DNA from: Pseudarthrobacter sulfonivorans
GTDB taxonomy: Bacteria > Actinomycetota > Actinomycetes > Actinomycetales > Micrococcaceae
Length of the DNA: 64,000 nt
Direction of reading: 5' to 3'
Assembly (NCBI RefSeq): GCF_014712225.1
Contig: NZ_JACXBW010000017.1
Coordinates: 35,811-99,810 of the forward strand
How positions within the stretch are numbered: position 1 is the first letter of the stretch; the number at the start of each line of letters is the position of its first letter. This document shows positions 51,947-59,567 of this stretch, in pieces. The translations under genes were made by a program, and so were the position numbers. Under the pieces are notes generated by a model. That model saw nothing but the letters and a program-made list of their open reading frames with translations. It searched no databases and was not told the origin of the DNA.

Positions 51947-51979
51947 CGTGTGGCCGGCCCCTTGGGGACCGGCCACACG
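51947..51979. promoter_or_regulatory. Intraoperonic hairpin between hydratase and FAH genes
   Basis: CGTGTGGCCGG (51947-51957) pairs with CCGGCCACACG (51969-51979) in the 101-base gap of an otherwise tight minus-strand operon. It may attenuate, or stabilise the 3' end of, the upstream message. TTGAC follows on the minus strand. Confidence 0.6.
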
Positions 51980-51993
51980 GCTACAGATTTCGG

Positions 51994-52779
51994 TCAGGCA
52001 GATACATCGAATTCGATGGTGCCCCAGCCTTCGAAGGTGCCGGACCAGTGCCCGGCTTCCCGCATCGGAACTGCCTTCAGGCAGCTGCCGGGAAGGATCA
52101 CTTGCCCGGGCTCAAATTCGACGTCGTATGCAGCGAGGCGGTTGACCAGCCACGCCGTGGCGGCGAAGGGGTTGCCGAGGATGTTCCGCGTGTTTCCCGA
52201 AATGATTTCGCGGTCGTTGAAGTTCAGGACACCACGGGTGTTGCTGAGGTTCACTTCGTTGACCCGCCTGGGGGTGCCGCCCAGCAGGATGGCTCCCGTT
52301 GACCCGTTATCGGCCAGCGTGTCAGGGAGGCTGATGGCCCAGTCCCTGACGCGTGAGTCAATGATTTCGATGGCGGGTAGGACGTATTCGACGGCGTTGA
52401 TAACGTCGGCGACCGTGGTGTTGGGGCCGCGGAGGTGCCGCTTCAGCACAAAAGCAGGTTCGAGTTCAACGAACGGCTCGATGAATTTTCCCAGCTCCAG
52501 GGTGGTGCCCTCGTAGGCGAAGGTGCTGGCCAGCAGGTGCCCGTAGTCCGGCTGGTCAAGGCCGAAAGCGTCCTGCATAACTTTGGCGATATTGCCCAGC
52601 TTGTAGCCGACGAGGCGGTCACCGTTGGCGACGGCGTGCTCAACGTTGATCTTTTGGACTTCGAATGCTCCGTCGACGTCCAGGGCCGGCCAGGTTTCGG
52701 ACGGTGCTGTGATGGATGCGCCTTCGAGCCGCGCCGTGCGGAGGGTGCCCGCGATGTCCTCGAGAGAGAGGGTGGACAT
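51994..52779 (-). CDS. 2-oxo-4-pentenoate hydratase / 4-oxalocrotonate decarboxylase family protein
   Basis: A 261-residue protein of the MhpD/DmpE/DmpH family. It contains GYKLGNIAKVMQDAFGLDQP, LELGKFIEPFVELEPAFVLK with the metal-binding Glu pair, and AIEIIDSRVRDW. These enzymes hydrate or decarboxylate 2-oxo-4-enoates from ring cleavage. I chose the ATG at 52779, preceded by AAAGGAA; a longer frame starts 15 codons earlier without a ribosome site. It lies 85 bases after the SnoaL-type gene in the same operon. Confidence 0.85.
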   Translation of the reverse strand: MSTLSLEDIAGTLRTARLEGASITAPSETWPALDVDGAFEVQKINVEHAVANGDRLVGYKLGNIAKVMQDAFGLDQPDYGHLLASTFAYEGTTLELGKFIEPFVELEPAFVLKRHLRGPNTTVADVINAVEYVLPAIEIIDSRVRDWAISLPDTLADNGSTGAILLGGTPRRVNEVNLSNTRGVLNFNDREIISGNTRNILGNPFAATAWLVNRLAAYDVEFEPGQVILPGSCLKAVPMREAGHWSGTFEGWGTIEFDVSA

Positions 52780-52864
52780 GGGTGAGATTCCTTTTCGGTT
52801 CGTCTTGCTGTTCGGGGACCGCAATGTCCGCCAAGCAGCGGGTTACTGCGTGGTTGTCGTTCGG

Positions 52865-53275
52865 CTAACTGCCCAGGTGCCAAATGCCGAGGGCTGAGAG
52901 CAGCTCCCTTGGGTCCCAAACCACCCACTCTTCGGCGAGCTTGTCGTCCTCGAAGCGAAGGAACGAGGCGCCCGAGACCGTCACGGCCCTGCCGGTGGCG
53001 GGTACATCCATGAATTCGCCCTTGTGCGTGCCTTGGGTCTGCCAGTGGATCGCTACCCTGTCGCCGTCCTCAACCATTTGCAGGATTTCGATTGTTGAAT
53101 CCGGAAATGCTGACTGCATGGCTTTAATGGTCTCCTGCAGACTGGCGAAATCTTCAGTGCCGGTCTTGGACCGGCGGATGTAATCGGGTGCAAGGATCCG
53201 TTCAAAGGAGGACAAATCGCCGTTCCCCCACGCGCCGTTCCACGCCTTGAGGATTGTTTCCTGCCTGCTGCTCAT
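52865..53275 (-). CDS. SnoaL/NTF2-like polyketide-cyclase-type protein
   Basis: A 136-residue protein with the NTF2-like cone fold. ILKAWNGAWGNGDLSSFERI and LAPDYIRRSKTG form the N-terminal helix-strand. DRVAIHWQTQGTHKGEFMDV and RFEDDKLAEEWVVWDPRELL form the sheet, the usual site of His/Asp catalysis in SnoaL. Members act as cyclases, isomerases or hydrolases. The start is fixed by an ATGA overlap with the upstream flavin reductase; the longer frame is a reading of that gene in another phase. Confidence 0.8.
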   Translation of the reverse strand: MSSRQETILKAWNGAWGNGDLSSFERILAPDYIRRSKTGTEDFASLQETIKAMQSAFPDSTIEILQMVEDGDRVAIHWQTQGTHKGEFMDVPATGRAVTVSGASFLRFEDDKLAEEWVVWDPRELLSALGIWHLGS

Positions 53276-53820
53276 GATGCGCTCCTTGCTGCTTCGGTGG
53301 GGATTTCGATGGGCTGGTACTGGCCGAACTTTCCGCCCCGGAAGATCAGGGCGTTGCCGCTGCCTTCCTCCATATTGGTGACGGCGCCGACGACCATGTA
53401 GTGGTCGCCGACCACCACCTCGGCGGTGACTTTGCAGTCGATGTACGCTGTGGCTCCATCCAGGTGCGGAGTGCCGAGGGGGCCCTCCGTGCATGGCAGG
53501 TTCTCGAACTTTTCGGGTCCTTTGCGGGACAGCGAGCGGCAGATGGCGATCTGGTCGTCGGCCAGGATGTTCGCGGTGAAGTTTTTCAGCTGGCGGAGCC
53601 TGGGCCACGTGGAGGAGGACTTGTCCACGCAGAACATAACCAGGGGCGGCTCCAGCGAGAGTGACTGGAAGGTACCAACCACCAGACCCAGTTTTTCGTT
53701 GTCGCCGTTGACTCCGGTAATGGCCACGACGCCGGTGGGCAGCTTGCCCAGGACCTGGCGGTAGAAGGCGGGGGTGATATCCGTGGACGGAGTTTGTTCC
53801 GTGGCTGGGGTTATATCCAT
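53272..53820 (-). CDS. Flavin reductase (FMN), third copy
   Basis: A 182-residue flavin_reduct protein, closely similar to 45103-45648. It reads FYRQVLGKLPTGVVAITGVN, VVGTFQSLSLEPPLVMFCVD and VVGDHYMVVGAVTNM, and ends near FRGGKFGQYQPIE. I chose the ATG at 53820 after AAAGGAAA; the frame from 53937 reads through the preceding reductase gene. It lies 43 bases after another flavin reductase, so the operon has two reductases in tandem for one visible oxygenase. Confidence 0.87.
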   Translation of the reverse strand: MDITPATEQTPSTDITPAFYRQVLGKLPTGVVAITGVNGDNEKLGLVVGTFQSLSLEPPLVMFCVDKSSSTWPRLRQLKNFTANILADDQIAICRSLSRKGPEKFENLPCTEGPLGTPHLDGATAYIDCKVTAEVVVGDHYMVVGAVTNMEEGSGNALIFRGGKFGQYQPIEIPTEAARSAS

Positions 53821-53863
53821 AGCGGTTTCCTTTGTAGGTTTCGGTGCGGGCCTCGATGCCTGC

Positions 53864-54385
53864 TTAGAAGGGAGTGGGACGGCTTTCAGTGAAGCTTCCG
53901 AATCGTCCGCCGTGGAAGATGAGGGGCGCGCCCTCACCGGCGGTCATCTCCAGAACCTTGGCGACGATGATCAGGTGGTCGCCGGCAAGGATCTGCTGCT
54001 CAACGGTGCAGTCGAACCAGGCGAGCGAGCCCTTGATGTGGGGATTCCCCCAGGAGGACTCGGACCAGTCAACTGCACTGAGTTTGTCCTCGACCTTGGC
54101 TGAAAGTGCCCGGCAGACCTGCTGTTGCTCCTCGGCGAGCAGGCTGACGCTGAAGCGTCCTGCCTGGGCAATCTTCGGCCAACTGCTGGACGTGTGCGTG
54201 ACACTGAACGTGACCAACGCGGGATCCATCGACAATGAGGCGAAGGTCCCCACGATCATTCCGTTCCGGGCACCGGTGTCGGGGTCCGTGGAGCAGAGCG
54301 CCGCGACCCCGGTGGGAAGGTGGCGCATGACCGCACGGTATTGATCCGAATCGATGCGGCGGGTTGCGATTGCCATAGTGCTCAT
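53864..54385 (-). CDS. Flavin reductase (FMN), second copy, divergent
   Basis: A 173-residue protein of the same family but more distant from the other two. It reads YRAVMRHLPTGVAALCSTDP, IVGTFASLSMDPALVTFSVT, LAGDHLIIVAKVLEM and FHGGRFGSFTES. The start is the ATG at 54385, which overlaps the amine oxidase stop (ATGA); a frame beginning at 54640 is the amine oxidase read out of phase. It could serve the oxygenase at 55723, while the third copy serves another reaction, or it may have become an oxygenase partner with different flavin specificity. Confidence 0.86.
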   Translation of the reverse strand: MSTMAIATRRIDSDQYRAVMRHLPTGVAALCSTDPDTGARNGMIVGTFASLSMDPALVTFSVTHTSSSWPKIAQAGRFSVSLLAEEQQQVCRALSAKVEDKLSAVDWSESSWGNPHIKGSLAWFDCTVEQQILAGDHLIIVAKVLEMTAGEGAPLIFHGGRFGSFTESRPTPF

Positions 54386-55686
54386 GGCTGCTCCTGATTC
54401 AGTTCTTCGTGGACGTTCCGGCCCGCACGGAGTCCGCTTTCGACGGCGCCGTCGAAGAAGCCGGCCCAGATGTTGGCGATGTCGCCGCTGGCGAAATGCA
54501 GCGCACCTTCGCTGGCCTGCTGTTCCCGGTGATATTTGGTCAGCTGACCGGGGCGCTGAATCTGCCAGGTTTCCTCCGCGTACGGGTCGGACATCCACTG
54601 GTGACCGGCGACCTCGAGGACTTCCAGGTCGTCGCGCCATACTTTGATGGCTTCCTGGACCTGCCCGATGTCGGTGACGTCGATGCGGTCCGCGGCGGCA
54701 CCGAAGCCGACCAGCACGGCGTCGGTATCGCTGACGAATTCGGTGCGGATCACGGACAGCGGCTTGTCCTGGGCGGAGTAGGCGAAGAACGGCTTGATGG
54801 GTCCCTTGACCCGGATCCAGGCCTTAACGCCCTGGGACGCGGTCTTTTCGCGGCTGGCGGCGAGCTTAGCGTCAGACAGTGCCGGCTGAACATCGAGCTT
54901 GTGCAGTATGTTCTGCGGCAGGGTGATGACGACCTTCTTGGCACGGATTTCCTGGCCGTCCCCGTAAGTTACGATGGCTCCCCCGCTGCTGTGGCGGACG
55001 GCGGTCACCGGCGCATCGAGGCGAATGTCAGCGTTGGCGTCCTCGGCGATTGCCTTGGTCAGGGTGTCGTTACCGTCCTTGAGACGGTAGATTGCCGAGG
55101 CCTCGTGCATCAGGTGCCAATGTCCGGAAGACGCAGCGGTCCAGCGCAGTGCGTTGACGTAGGCGCACTGGTTCAGTGGCGCGTTGAAGTGGCCCACCCA
55201 GGCGGCCTCGTTCGCGTTCCGCTCATCCTCGGAGAGGTCCAGTTTGTCGAGCATTTCCTGCAGGTTGTACTGATCGACCTCGGCCAGGTTCGGGTTGGTC
55301 AGTGGTGCATCCGGTCGCGGTAGCCACTTCATGGTGTCTTCGAGGAGCCGGGTCATTCCGGGGTCGATGAGTGACATGAAGTCTTCCAGGTTGCCGCGTC
55401 GAACCTCGTTCCCGGCGAGCCAGAATGTTTCTTCCGACCGCGGGCCGCGGGAGACCTCGAGGCCGTAGCGCGTGACCTCGGCCCAGACGTGGGGCTGGGT
55501 CCAGTGCAGCCAGTTGCCGCCAATCTCCAGGTTCTGGCCCAGACGGCGATCGGTCCACAAGCGGCCGCCGATGCGGTCGCGGGCTTCCAGGACCACCACC
55601 TGGTGGCCGCGGTTGGCGAGTTCGCGGGCAGTGATGAGACCGGCGACGCCGGCGCCAATGACGACGACATCGGTTTGTTCAGACAT
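54382..55686 (-). CDS. Flavin-containing amine oxidase
   Basis: A 434-residue monoamine-oxidase-type flavoenzyme. VVVIGAGVAGLITARELANRG and VVLEARDRIGGRLWTDRRLG form the dinucleotide and Arg-Gly-Gly-Arg motifs, IGGNWLHWTQPHVWAEVTRY lies at the flavin, and HFASGDIANIWAGFFDGAVE with GLRAGRN closes the FAD domain. Members oxidise amines to imines, including pseudooxynicotine, putrescine and cyclic amines. AAGGGAG precedes the ATG. In this operon it could oxidise a demethylated cyclic imino acid. The substrate is not readable from sequence. Confidence 0.87.
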   Translation of the reverse strand: MSEQTDVVVIGAGVAGLITARELANRGHQVVVLEARDRIGGRLWTDRRLGQNLEIGGNWLHWTQPHVWAEVTRYGLEVSRGPRSEETFWLAGNEVRRGNLEDFMSLIDPGMTRLLEDTMKWLPRPDAPLTNPNLAEVDQYNLQEMLDKLDLSEDERNANEAAWVGHFNAPLNQCAYVNALRWTAASSGHWHLMHEASAIYRLKDGNDTLTKAIAEDANADIRLDAPVTAVRHSSGGAIVTYGDGQEIRAKKVVITLPQNILHKLDVQPALSDAKLAASREKTASQGVKAWIRVKGPIKPFFAYSAQDKPLSVIRTEFVSDTDAVLVGFGAAADRIDVTDIGQVQEAIKVWRDDLEVLEVAGHQWMSDPYAEETWQIQRPGQLTKYHREQQASEGALHFASGDIANIWAGFFDGAVESGLRAGRNVHEELNQEQP

Positions 55687-55722
55687 GTGCAGCTCCCTTC
55701 TCTTCGGTGTAATCGGGGCCGG

Positions 55723-57123
55723 TCAGCTGCTGGCGCTGGTGAGCCGCTTGGTGCGGTGCTCGGTCGCAGGGTGGGAATCCAGCGTGTATTTGTGGCCCGG
55801 GAAGAGCTTCTCGCGCAGGGTTGTTGGCTGCTGGTCTGCGGCCCGGACCGGGGACACAATGCCCTGGGCACGCAGTTCCGGAAGGGCGAGTTCAATGAAC
55901 TCTTTCCAGCTGCCGGGCTTGGTGGTGTAGCTGAGGTTGATGCCGTCGACGTCGGCGTCGTCGCGCCAGCGGCGCAGTTCTGCTGCGACCGTCTCAGGTG
56001 AGCCGATGATGGTGCACCCGCTGCCGCCGACAGCAAGGAATTCCGCGATCTGGCGGGGAGTCCAGTCCCGGTCCGGGTCGGCTTTGGAGAACATGTCCAC
56101 CATGGACTGTGCTGCCTTGGTGCCGACGGATTTCAGCGGAGCGTCCAGGTCATAGGTAGACATGTCGATTCCGGTCCATCCGCTGAACCGTGCGAGGCAC
56201 CCCTCTACTGGGGCGTTCGCCACGGCGATGTCGTACTTGGCCTGCGCTTCCTCGTCGGTGGGTGCCACCACCACGGTCAGCAGGATGACCACCTTAACGT
56301 CCCGGGGATCACGGCCAGCCTCCGCCACTGCCTGGCGGATCTTGGCAACCGAGCGCTTGGCGCCCTCCACCGATGTGCTCTGGATGAAGACCGCTTCGGC
56401 GTGCTTGGCACCGAATTCCATGCCCCTGGCGGATGAGCCGGCTTGGAACAGCACCGGGGTACGCTGCGGGGAGGGCTCGCAAAGGTGGAACCCGGGGACG
56501 GTGAAGTAGCTACCGGAGTGGTCGATCGCGTGAACCTTGGCGGGGTCTACGTACGTTGCTGCCTCAACGTCCCGAACGACGGCGTCCTCCTCGAAGGAGC
56601 CCTCCCAAAGCTTGTACACAACGTCCATATACTCGTCCGCCATGTCGTACCGCTCCTCCGGGCTGAGCTGCTGCTGCTTACCCAGGTTCCGCGCCGCGGC
56701 TTCTGAATAGGAGGTCACGATGTTCCAGCCCACCCGGCCGGCTGTGAGGTGATCCAAGCTGCTGAACTTGCGGGCCAGGAGGTATGGAGGTTCGTAAGTG
56801 GCCGAGCAGGTAACGCCGAAGGTCAGGTGCTTCGTCACGGCGGCCATGCCGCTGATCAACACCGTCGGATCATTGATGGGGAACTGGGCCGCGTCACGGA
56901 GGGCTGCGTCACCGGAGCCCCTGTAGACATCGTGGTAGCCCACGTTATCGGCGAAGAAGATGCCATCAAAGCTCGCCTCCTCAAGCATCTGCGCGAGGCC
57001 GGTCCAATACTGCAGGTCGGTGTAGCGGTGGCCTTCATCGTTTTCATTGCGCCATGACCCGGATGTCAGGTGCGCGGGGGCAAAAACATCGAAGGCGAAG
57101 AGGCTCAGGGGTTCGTTTTTCAT
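55723..57123 (-). CDS. FMN-dependent luciferase-like monooxygenase, NtaA/SnaA/DszA family (copy 2)
   Basis: A 466-residue paralogue of 43709-45106 with the same length and order: LSLFAFDVFAPAHLTSGSWR, DGIFFADNVGYHDVYRGS, FSSLDHLTAGRVGWNIVTSY, GSYFTVPGFHLCEPSPQRTP and FQAGSSARG. I chose the ATG at 57123, with AAGGAAG upstream; the frame from 57240 adds 39 residues across operator G. It leads a seven-gene minus-strand operon: oxygenase, amine oxidase, two reductases, SnoaL protein, hydratase and FAH protein. Divergence from copy 1 suggests a different step or substrate. Confidence 0.88.
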   Translation of the reverse strand: MKNEPLSLFAFDVFAPAHLTSGSWRNENDEGHRYTDLQYWTGLAQMLEEASFDGIFFADNVGYHDVYRGSGDAALRDAAQFPINDPTVLISGMAAVTKHLTFGVTCSATYEPPYLLARKFSSLDHLTAGRVGWNIVTSYSEAAARNLGKQQQLSPEERYDMADEYMDVVYKLWEGSFEEDAVVRDVEAATYVDPAKVHAIDHSGSYFTVPGFHLCEPSPQRTPVLFQAGSSARGMEFGAKHAEAVFIQSTSVEGAKRSVAKIRQAVAEAGRDPRDVKVVILLTVVVAPTDEEAQAKYDIAVANAPVEGCLARFSGWTGIDMSTYDLDAPLKSVGTKAAQSMVDMFSKADPDRDWTPRQIAEFLAVGGSGCTIIGSPETVAAELRRWRDDADVDGINLSYTTKPGSWKEFIELALPELRAQGIVSPVRAADQQPTTLREKLFPGHKYTLDSHPATEHRTKRLTSASS

Positions 57124-57166
57124 GGCAGCGGTGCTTCCTTGGACGGCGCGACAACTATTCTTGAGC

Positions 57167-57191
57167 GTTCTAAAAATGAACACTGCGTTCA
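57167..57191. promoter_or_regulatory. IclR-type three-half-site operator, copy G
   Basis: GTTCT-N5-TGAAC-N5-GTTCA in the gap between the monooxygenase operon (minus) and the IclR gene (plus), where it can serve both and allow autoregulation. Confidence 0.8.
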
Positions 57192-57288
57192 ATTTAGATG
57201 TTGCGTGGCTCACTGTCAAGAGGCACGCTTCAGCACACAAGGCGACACAGGATTGAACGCACGGTTCGCAATGTGATTAGGGCCTAGA

Positions 57289-58167
57289 ATGGACGTGGCA
57301 ATTGAAGTCAAGCCGCCAGGCCCAAGCGGAGGCGGAGTGGGAGCGGAAATGGCAGCGGAACAGAACGCAGTACCGGACGAAGCATCTGAAGACGCCGTGG
57401 CCCCGACCACGCCAGAGCCCTTCGACCTCATCAACAAGTCCGTAGTAAAGGCCACTGTGCTCCTCCGGGAGCTTGGACGCCACCGGGACGGCATCAACGT
57501 GACCGAACTGGCGCAGAGCGTGAAGATGTCGCGCCCAACGGCCTTCCGGCTCCTCCTGAGCCTGGAACAGACGGGCTTTGTAGAACGCGAGGACAACCGT
57601 TACAAGCTCGGCTGGCAGCTGGCACATCTGGGCAGACTGGCTGACCCGTACGCGGGGGCCGTGGCCAGGATCCAGCCCGTCCTGGACGAATATGCCACCA
57701 GGCTCAACGAGACATTCAGCTTCGTCATCATGCGTGGAGACTCGGACCATGAGGTGATCGCAGAGGCTTCCGGCTCACGCTACCTGGCCACACAGCTTTA
57801 CCTGGGCGGAACGTACCCACTGCACGCCAGTGCCACGGGAAAAATCATTCTCGCCGAACAGTCTGACGACCACATCAAGGCGACGTTGCCCGAGAAGCTG
57901 GAGTCGTTCACCGCCCACACAATCACCAGCCGGGGATCGCTCCTCAAAGAACTTCGCCATGTCCGGGAACAGGGCTATGCCGTTACGGACGAGGAACTGG
58001 AAGAAGGACTGTTCGCGATGTGCTGCGCTGTGCGCGATCCTTCCGGCGGACTCGTCGGCGTTCTGTGCATCAATGGGCCGGTCCAGCGCCTGAAATCCGA
58101 CCGTCAGTCTGAGTTCGAGCGCGAGCTGCGGCAAGGGGCCGAGGAGATCGCCAAAATCCTGGCATAG
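57289..58167 (+). CDS. IclR-family regulator, likely controller of the betaine regulon
   Basis: A 292-residue IclR protein. A Pro/Glu-rich N-terminal leader of about 45 residues precedes the winged HTH (VVKATVLLRELGRHRDGINV, ELAQSVKMSRPTAFRLLLSL). The effector domain includes FVIMRGDSDHEVIAEASGSR, YPLHASATGKIILAEQ and GYAVTDEELEEGLFAMCCAV. An ATG at 57349 with GGGAG five bases upstream is a good alternative start and would give 272 residues. It is the only complete IclR gene among the operators of 30-61.5 kb, and operator G lies in its promoter. IclR members PcaU and PobR bind three half-sites spaced ten bases, the same design. Confidence 0.87.
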   Translation: MDVAIEVKPPGPSGGGVGAEMAAEQNAVPDEASEDAVAPTTPEPFDLINKSVVKATVLLRELGRHRDGINVTELAQSVKMSRPTAFRLLLSLEQTGFVEREDNRYKLGWQLAHLGRLADPYAGAVARIQPVLDEYATRLNETFSFVIMRGDSDHEVIAEASGSRYLATQLYLGGTYPLHASATGKIILAEQSDDHIKATLPEKLESFTAHTITSRGSLLKELRHVREQGYAVTDEELEEGLFAMCCAVRDPSGGLVGVLCINGPVQRLKSDRQSEFERELRQGAEEIAKILA

Positions 58168-58172
58168 GAGCA

Positions 58173-58427
58173 TCAGCGCCGCGGGGGCATTTTCCGTCCT
58201 TGCAGCTGCCGAAGGCAACGGCGCGCAAGGCTCTTACTGAGTCCGGTCCGTCTGGCCAGGTCCACGGCGTCTGTACGGCGAGCCGGGTCTCGTGGCTCCA
58301 TGTCGAGAACTGTCGCCACCCTCCGTATAGCCCACACCGGGAGCGATGCCGGCGAGCCCGCTGCAGCGCCGCCACCGGATGTTTTTATGCTTCCCTTCTC
58401 CGTGAGGCCCACGATTGCCGGGGTCAT
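58173..58427 (-). CDS. Small helix-turn-helix-like protein coupled to the epimerase gene
   Basis: An 84-residue frame starting in an ATGA overlap with the epimerase stop. Its second half, AIRRVATVLDMEPR, then TDAVDLARRTGLSKSLARRC and LRQLQGRK, reads like a winged-helix DNA-binding unit of the IclR/MarR kind. The N-terminal 28 residues are Gly/Ser/Ala-rich. It converges on the IclR gene with five bases between stops. It may be a real small regulator or the remains of a larger one; the coupling and the HTH pattern favour function. Confidence 0.42.
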   Translation of the reverse strand: MTPAIVGLTEKGSIKTSGGGAAAGSPASLPVWAIRRVATVLDMEPRDPARRTDAVDLARRTGLSKSLARRCLRQLQGRKMPPRR

Positions 58428-59530
58428 GCGAAGGACGCAACGGGTTTACCGAAGACGCCCTGGTCGGGAACAACTCCCAGGCCTGGGCCAGTGGGAACCT
58501 GGATGTGCCCGTTCACAACCCGAACCGGATTCGTCGAGTCATAGTGGCCGTCCATGGAGGGCTGTGCCAGCCAGACCCCTTCAAGCAAACGCGGCTGCAC
58601 CGTTGCGGCCATGTGGACGCAGGCGGCTGCGATGATATCGCCTCCCCAGCTGTCATCACACGTGTGCGGCATGGATCGGGATTCGCAGACGTCCCTGACG
58701 GAAGCGAAGTCAGCGAGCCCGCCCAGGCGTGTGACCTTCAGTCCAAAGCCGTCGGCAATGCCAAGTGAGATGGCACGCAGCACGATGCTGAGATTCTCGG
58801 TGTTTTCGTCCAGGTAGATCGGACGCCGCACCTGGGCGCGGATCGCAGCGATTTCCTCCATGGTGTTGCAGGGCTGTTCGAGGACGAAGGGTATGTCCGC
58901 ACAACCCTGCTCGATGCGGAGGACGTCACGGGTTGTCAATGCCCGGTTGGCGTCCACCGCGAGGCGTGTGCATCCCGTGGCCTCCCAGACCTTCCGGATG
59001 GTCTCGATGTCGGCTTCGACCGGACGTCCGCCCACCTTGATCTGAAGCCTTTGGTAGCCCTCGGCGATCTTCTCGGCGGCGAGCTTGGCGACTTTGTTGG
59101 GTTCGTCTACTGGAAGTGCATAGTAGGAATTCACATACTCAGTCCTCGCGCCGCCCAAGAGGTCACATACGCGCATGCCGTAGGCCTTGCCGATGAGATC
59201 GTGGATCGCGATGTCGATTGCGGCTTTGGCGTAGTTGTGGCCGTTGAGGAGCTGATCCAGGGACCGACGCACTGCACGTGGGCCCGTGACGTCACTTCCA
59301 ATCAGGCCGGCCGACATCTGGGCGAGGGCCGCGCGGGCACCCAGCGCATGTTCCGGCTGATACACCGGCCCGACCGGGCACGTCTCCCCCCAGCCCGAGA
59401 TGCCGGTATCAGACACGATCTCGACAATCGTCGAGTCAAAGGACGCATAGGCGCCTCCGGCTGACATCCGATAATTCTTGTCGCTGACTGGCAAATCCAT
59501 TTGGTAGAGGTGAATTTCAGCAATGCGCAC
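58424..59530 (-). CDS. Hydroxyproline betaine 2-epimerase-like enolase-superfamily enzyme (HpbD-like)
   Basis: A 368-residue member of the muconate-lactonising subgroup. The capping domain reads IAEIHLYQMDLPVSDKNYRM. NGHNYAKAAIDIAIHDLIGK lies at the start of the barrel, and RLQIKVGGRPVEADIETIRK carries the Lys-x-Lys-position base. RLAVDANRAL, PFVLEQPCN and IYLDENTEN carry the metal ligands Asp, Glu and Asp. GFGLKVTRLGGLADF carries the second Lys, and PHTCDDSWGGDI the end loop. These features, above all the HNYAK, EQPCN and HTCDD segments, agree with HpbD, which epimerises hydroxyproline betaine and proline betaine at C2. GTG start; 37 bases after the ProP-like carrier gene. Confidence 0.83.
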   Translation of the reverse strand: MRIAEIHLYQMDLPVSDKNYRMSAGGAYASFDSTIVEIVSDTGISGWGETCPVGPVYQPEHALGARAALAQMSAGLIGSDVTGPRAVRRSLDQLLNGHNYAKAAIDIAIHDLIGKAYGMRVCDLLGGARTEYVNSYYALPVDEPNKVAKLAAEKIAEGYQRLQIKVGGRPVEADIETIRKVWEATGCTRLAVDANRALTTRDVLRIEQGCADIPFVLEQPCNTMEEIAAIRAQVRRPIYLDENTENLSIVLRAISLGIADGFGLKVTRLGGLADFASVRDVCESRSMPHTCDDSWGGDIIAAACVHMAATVQPRLLEGVWLAQPSMDGHYDSTNPVRVVNGHIQVPTGPGLGVVPDQGVFGKPVASFA

Positions 59531-59567
59531 GTGGTTCTCGTTCGTTTAGGGAGCAGTTGATGAGTGT

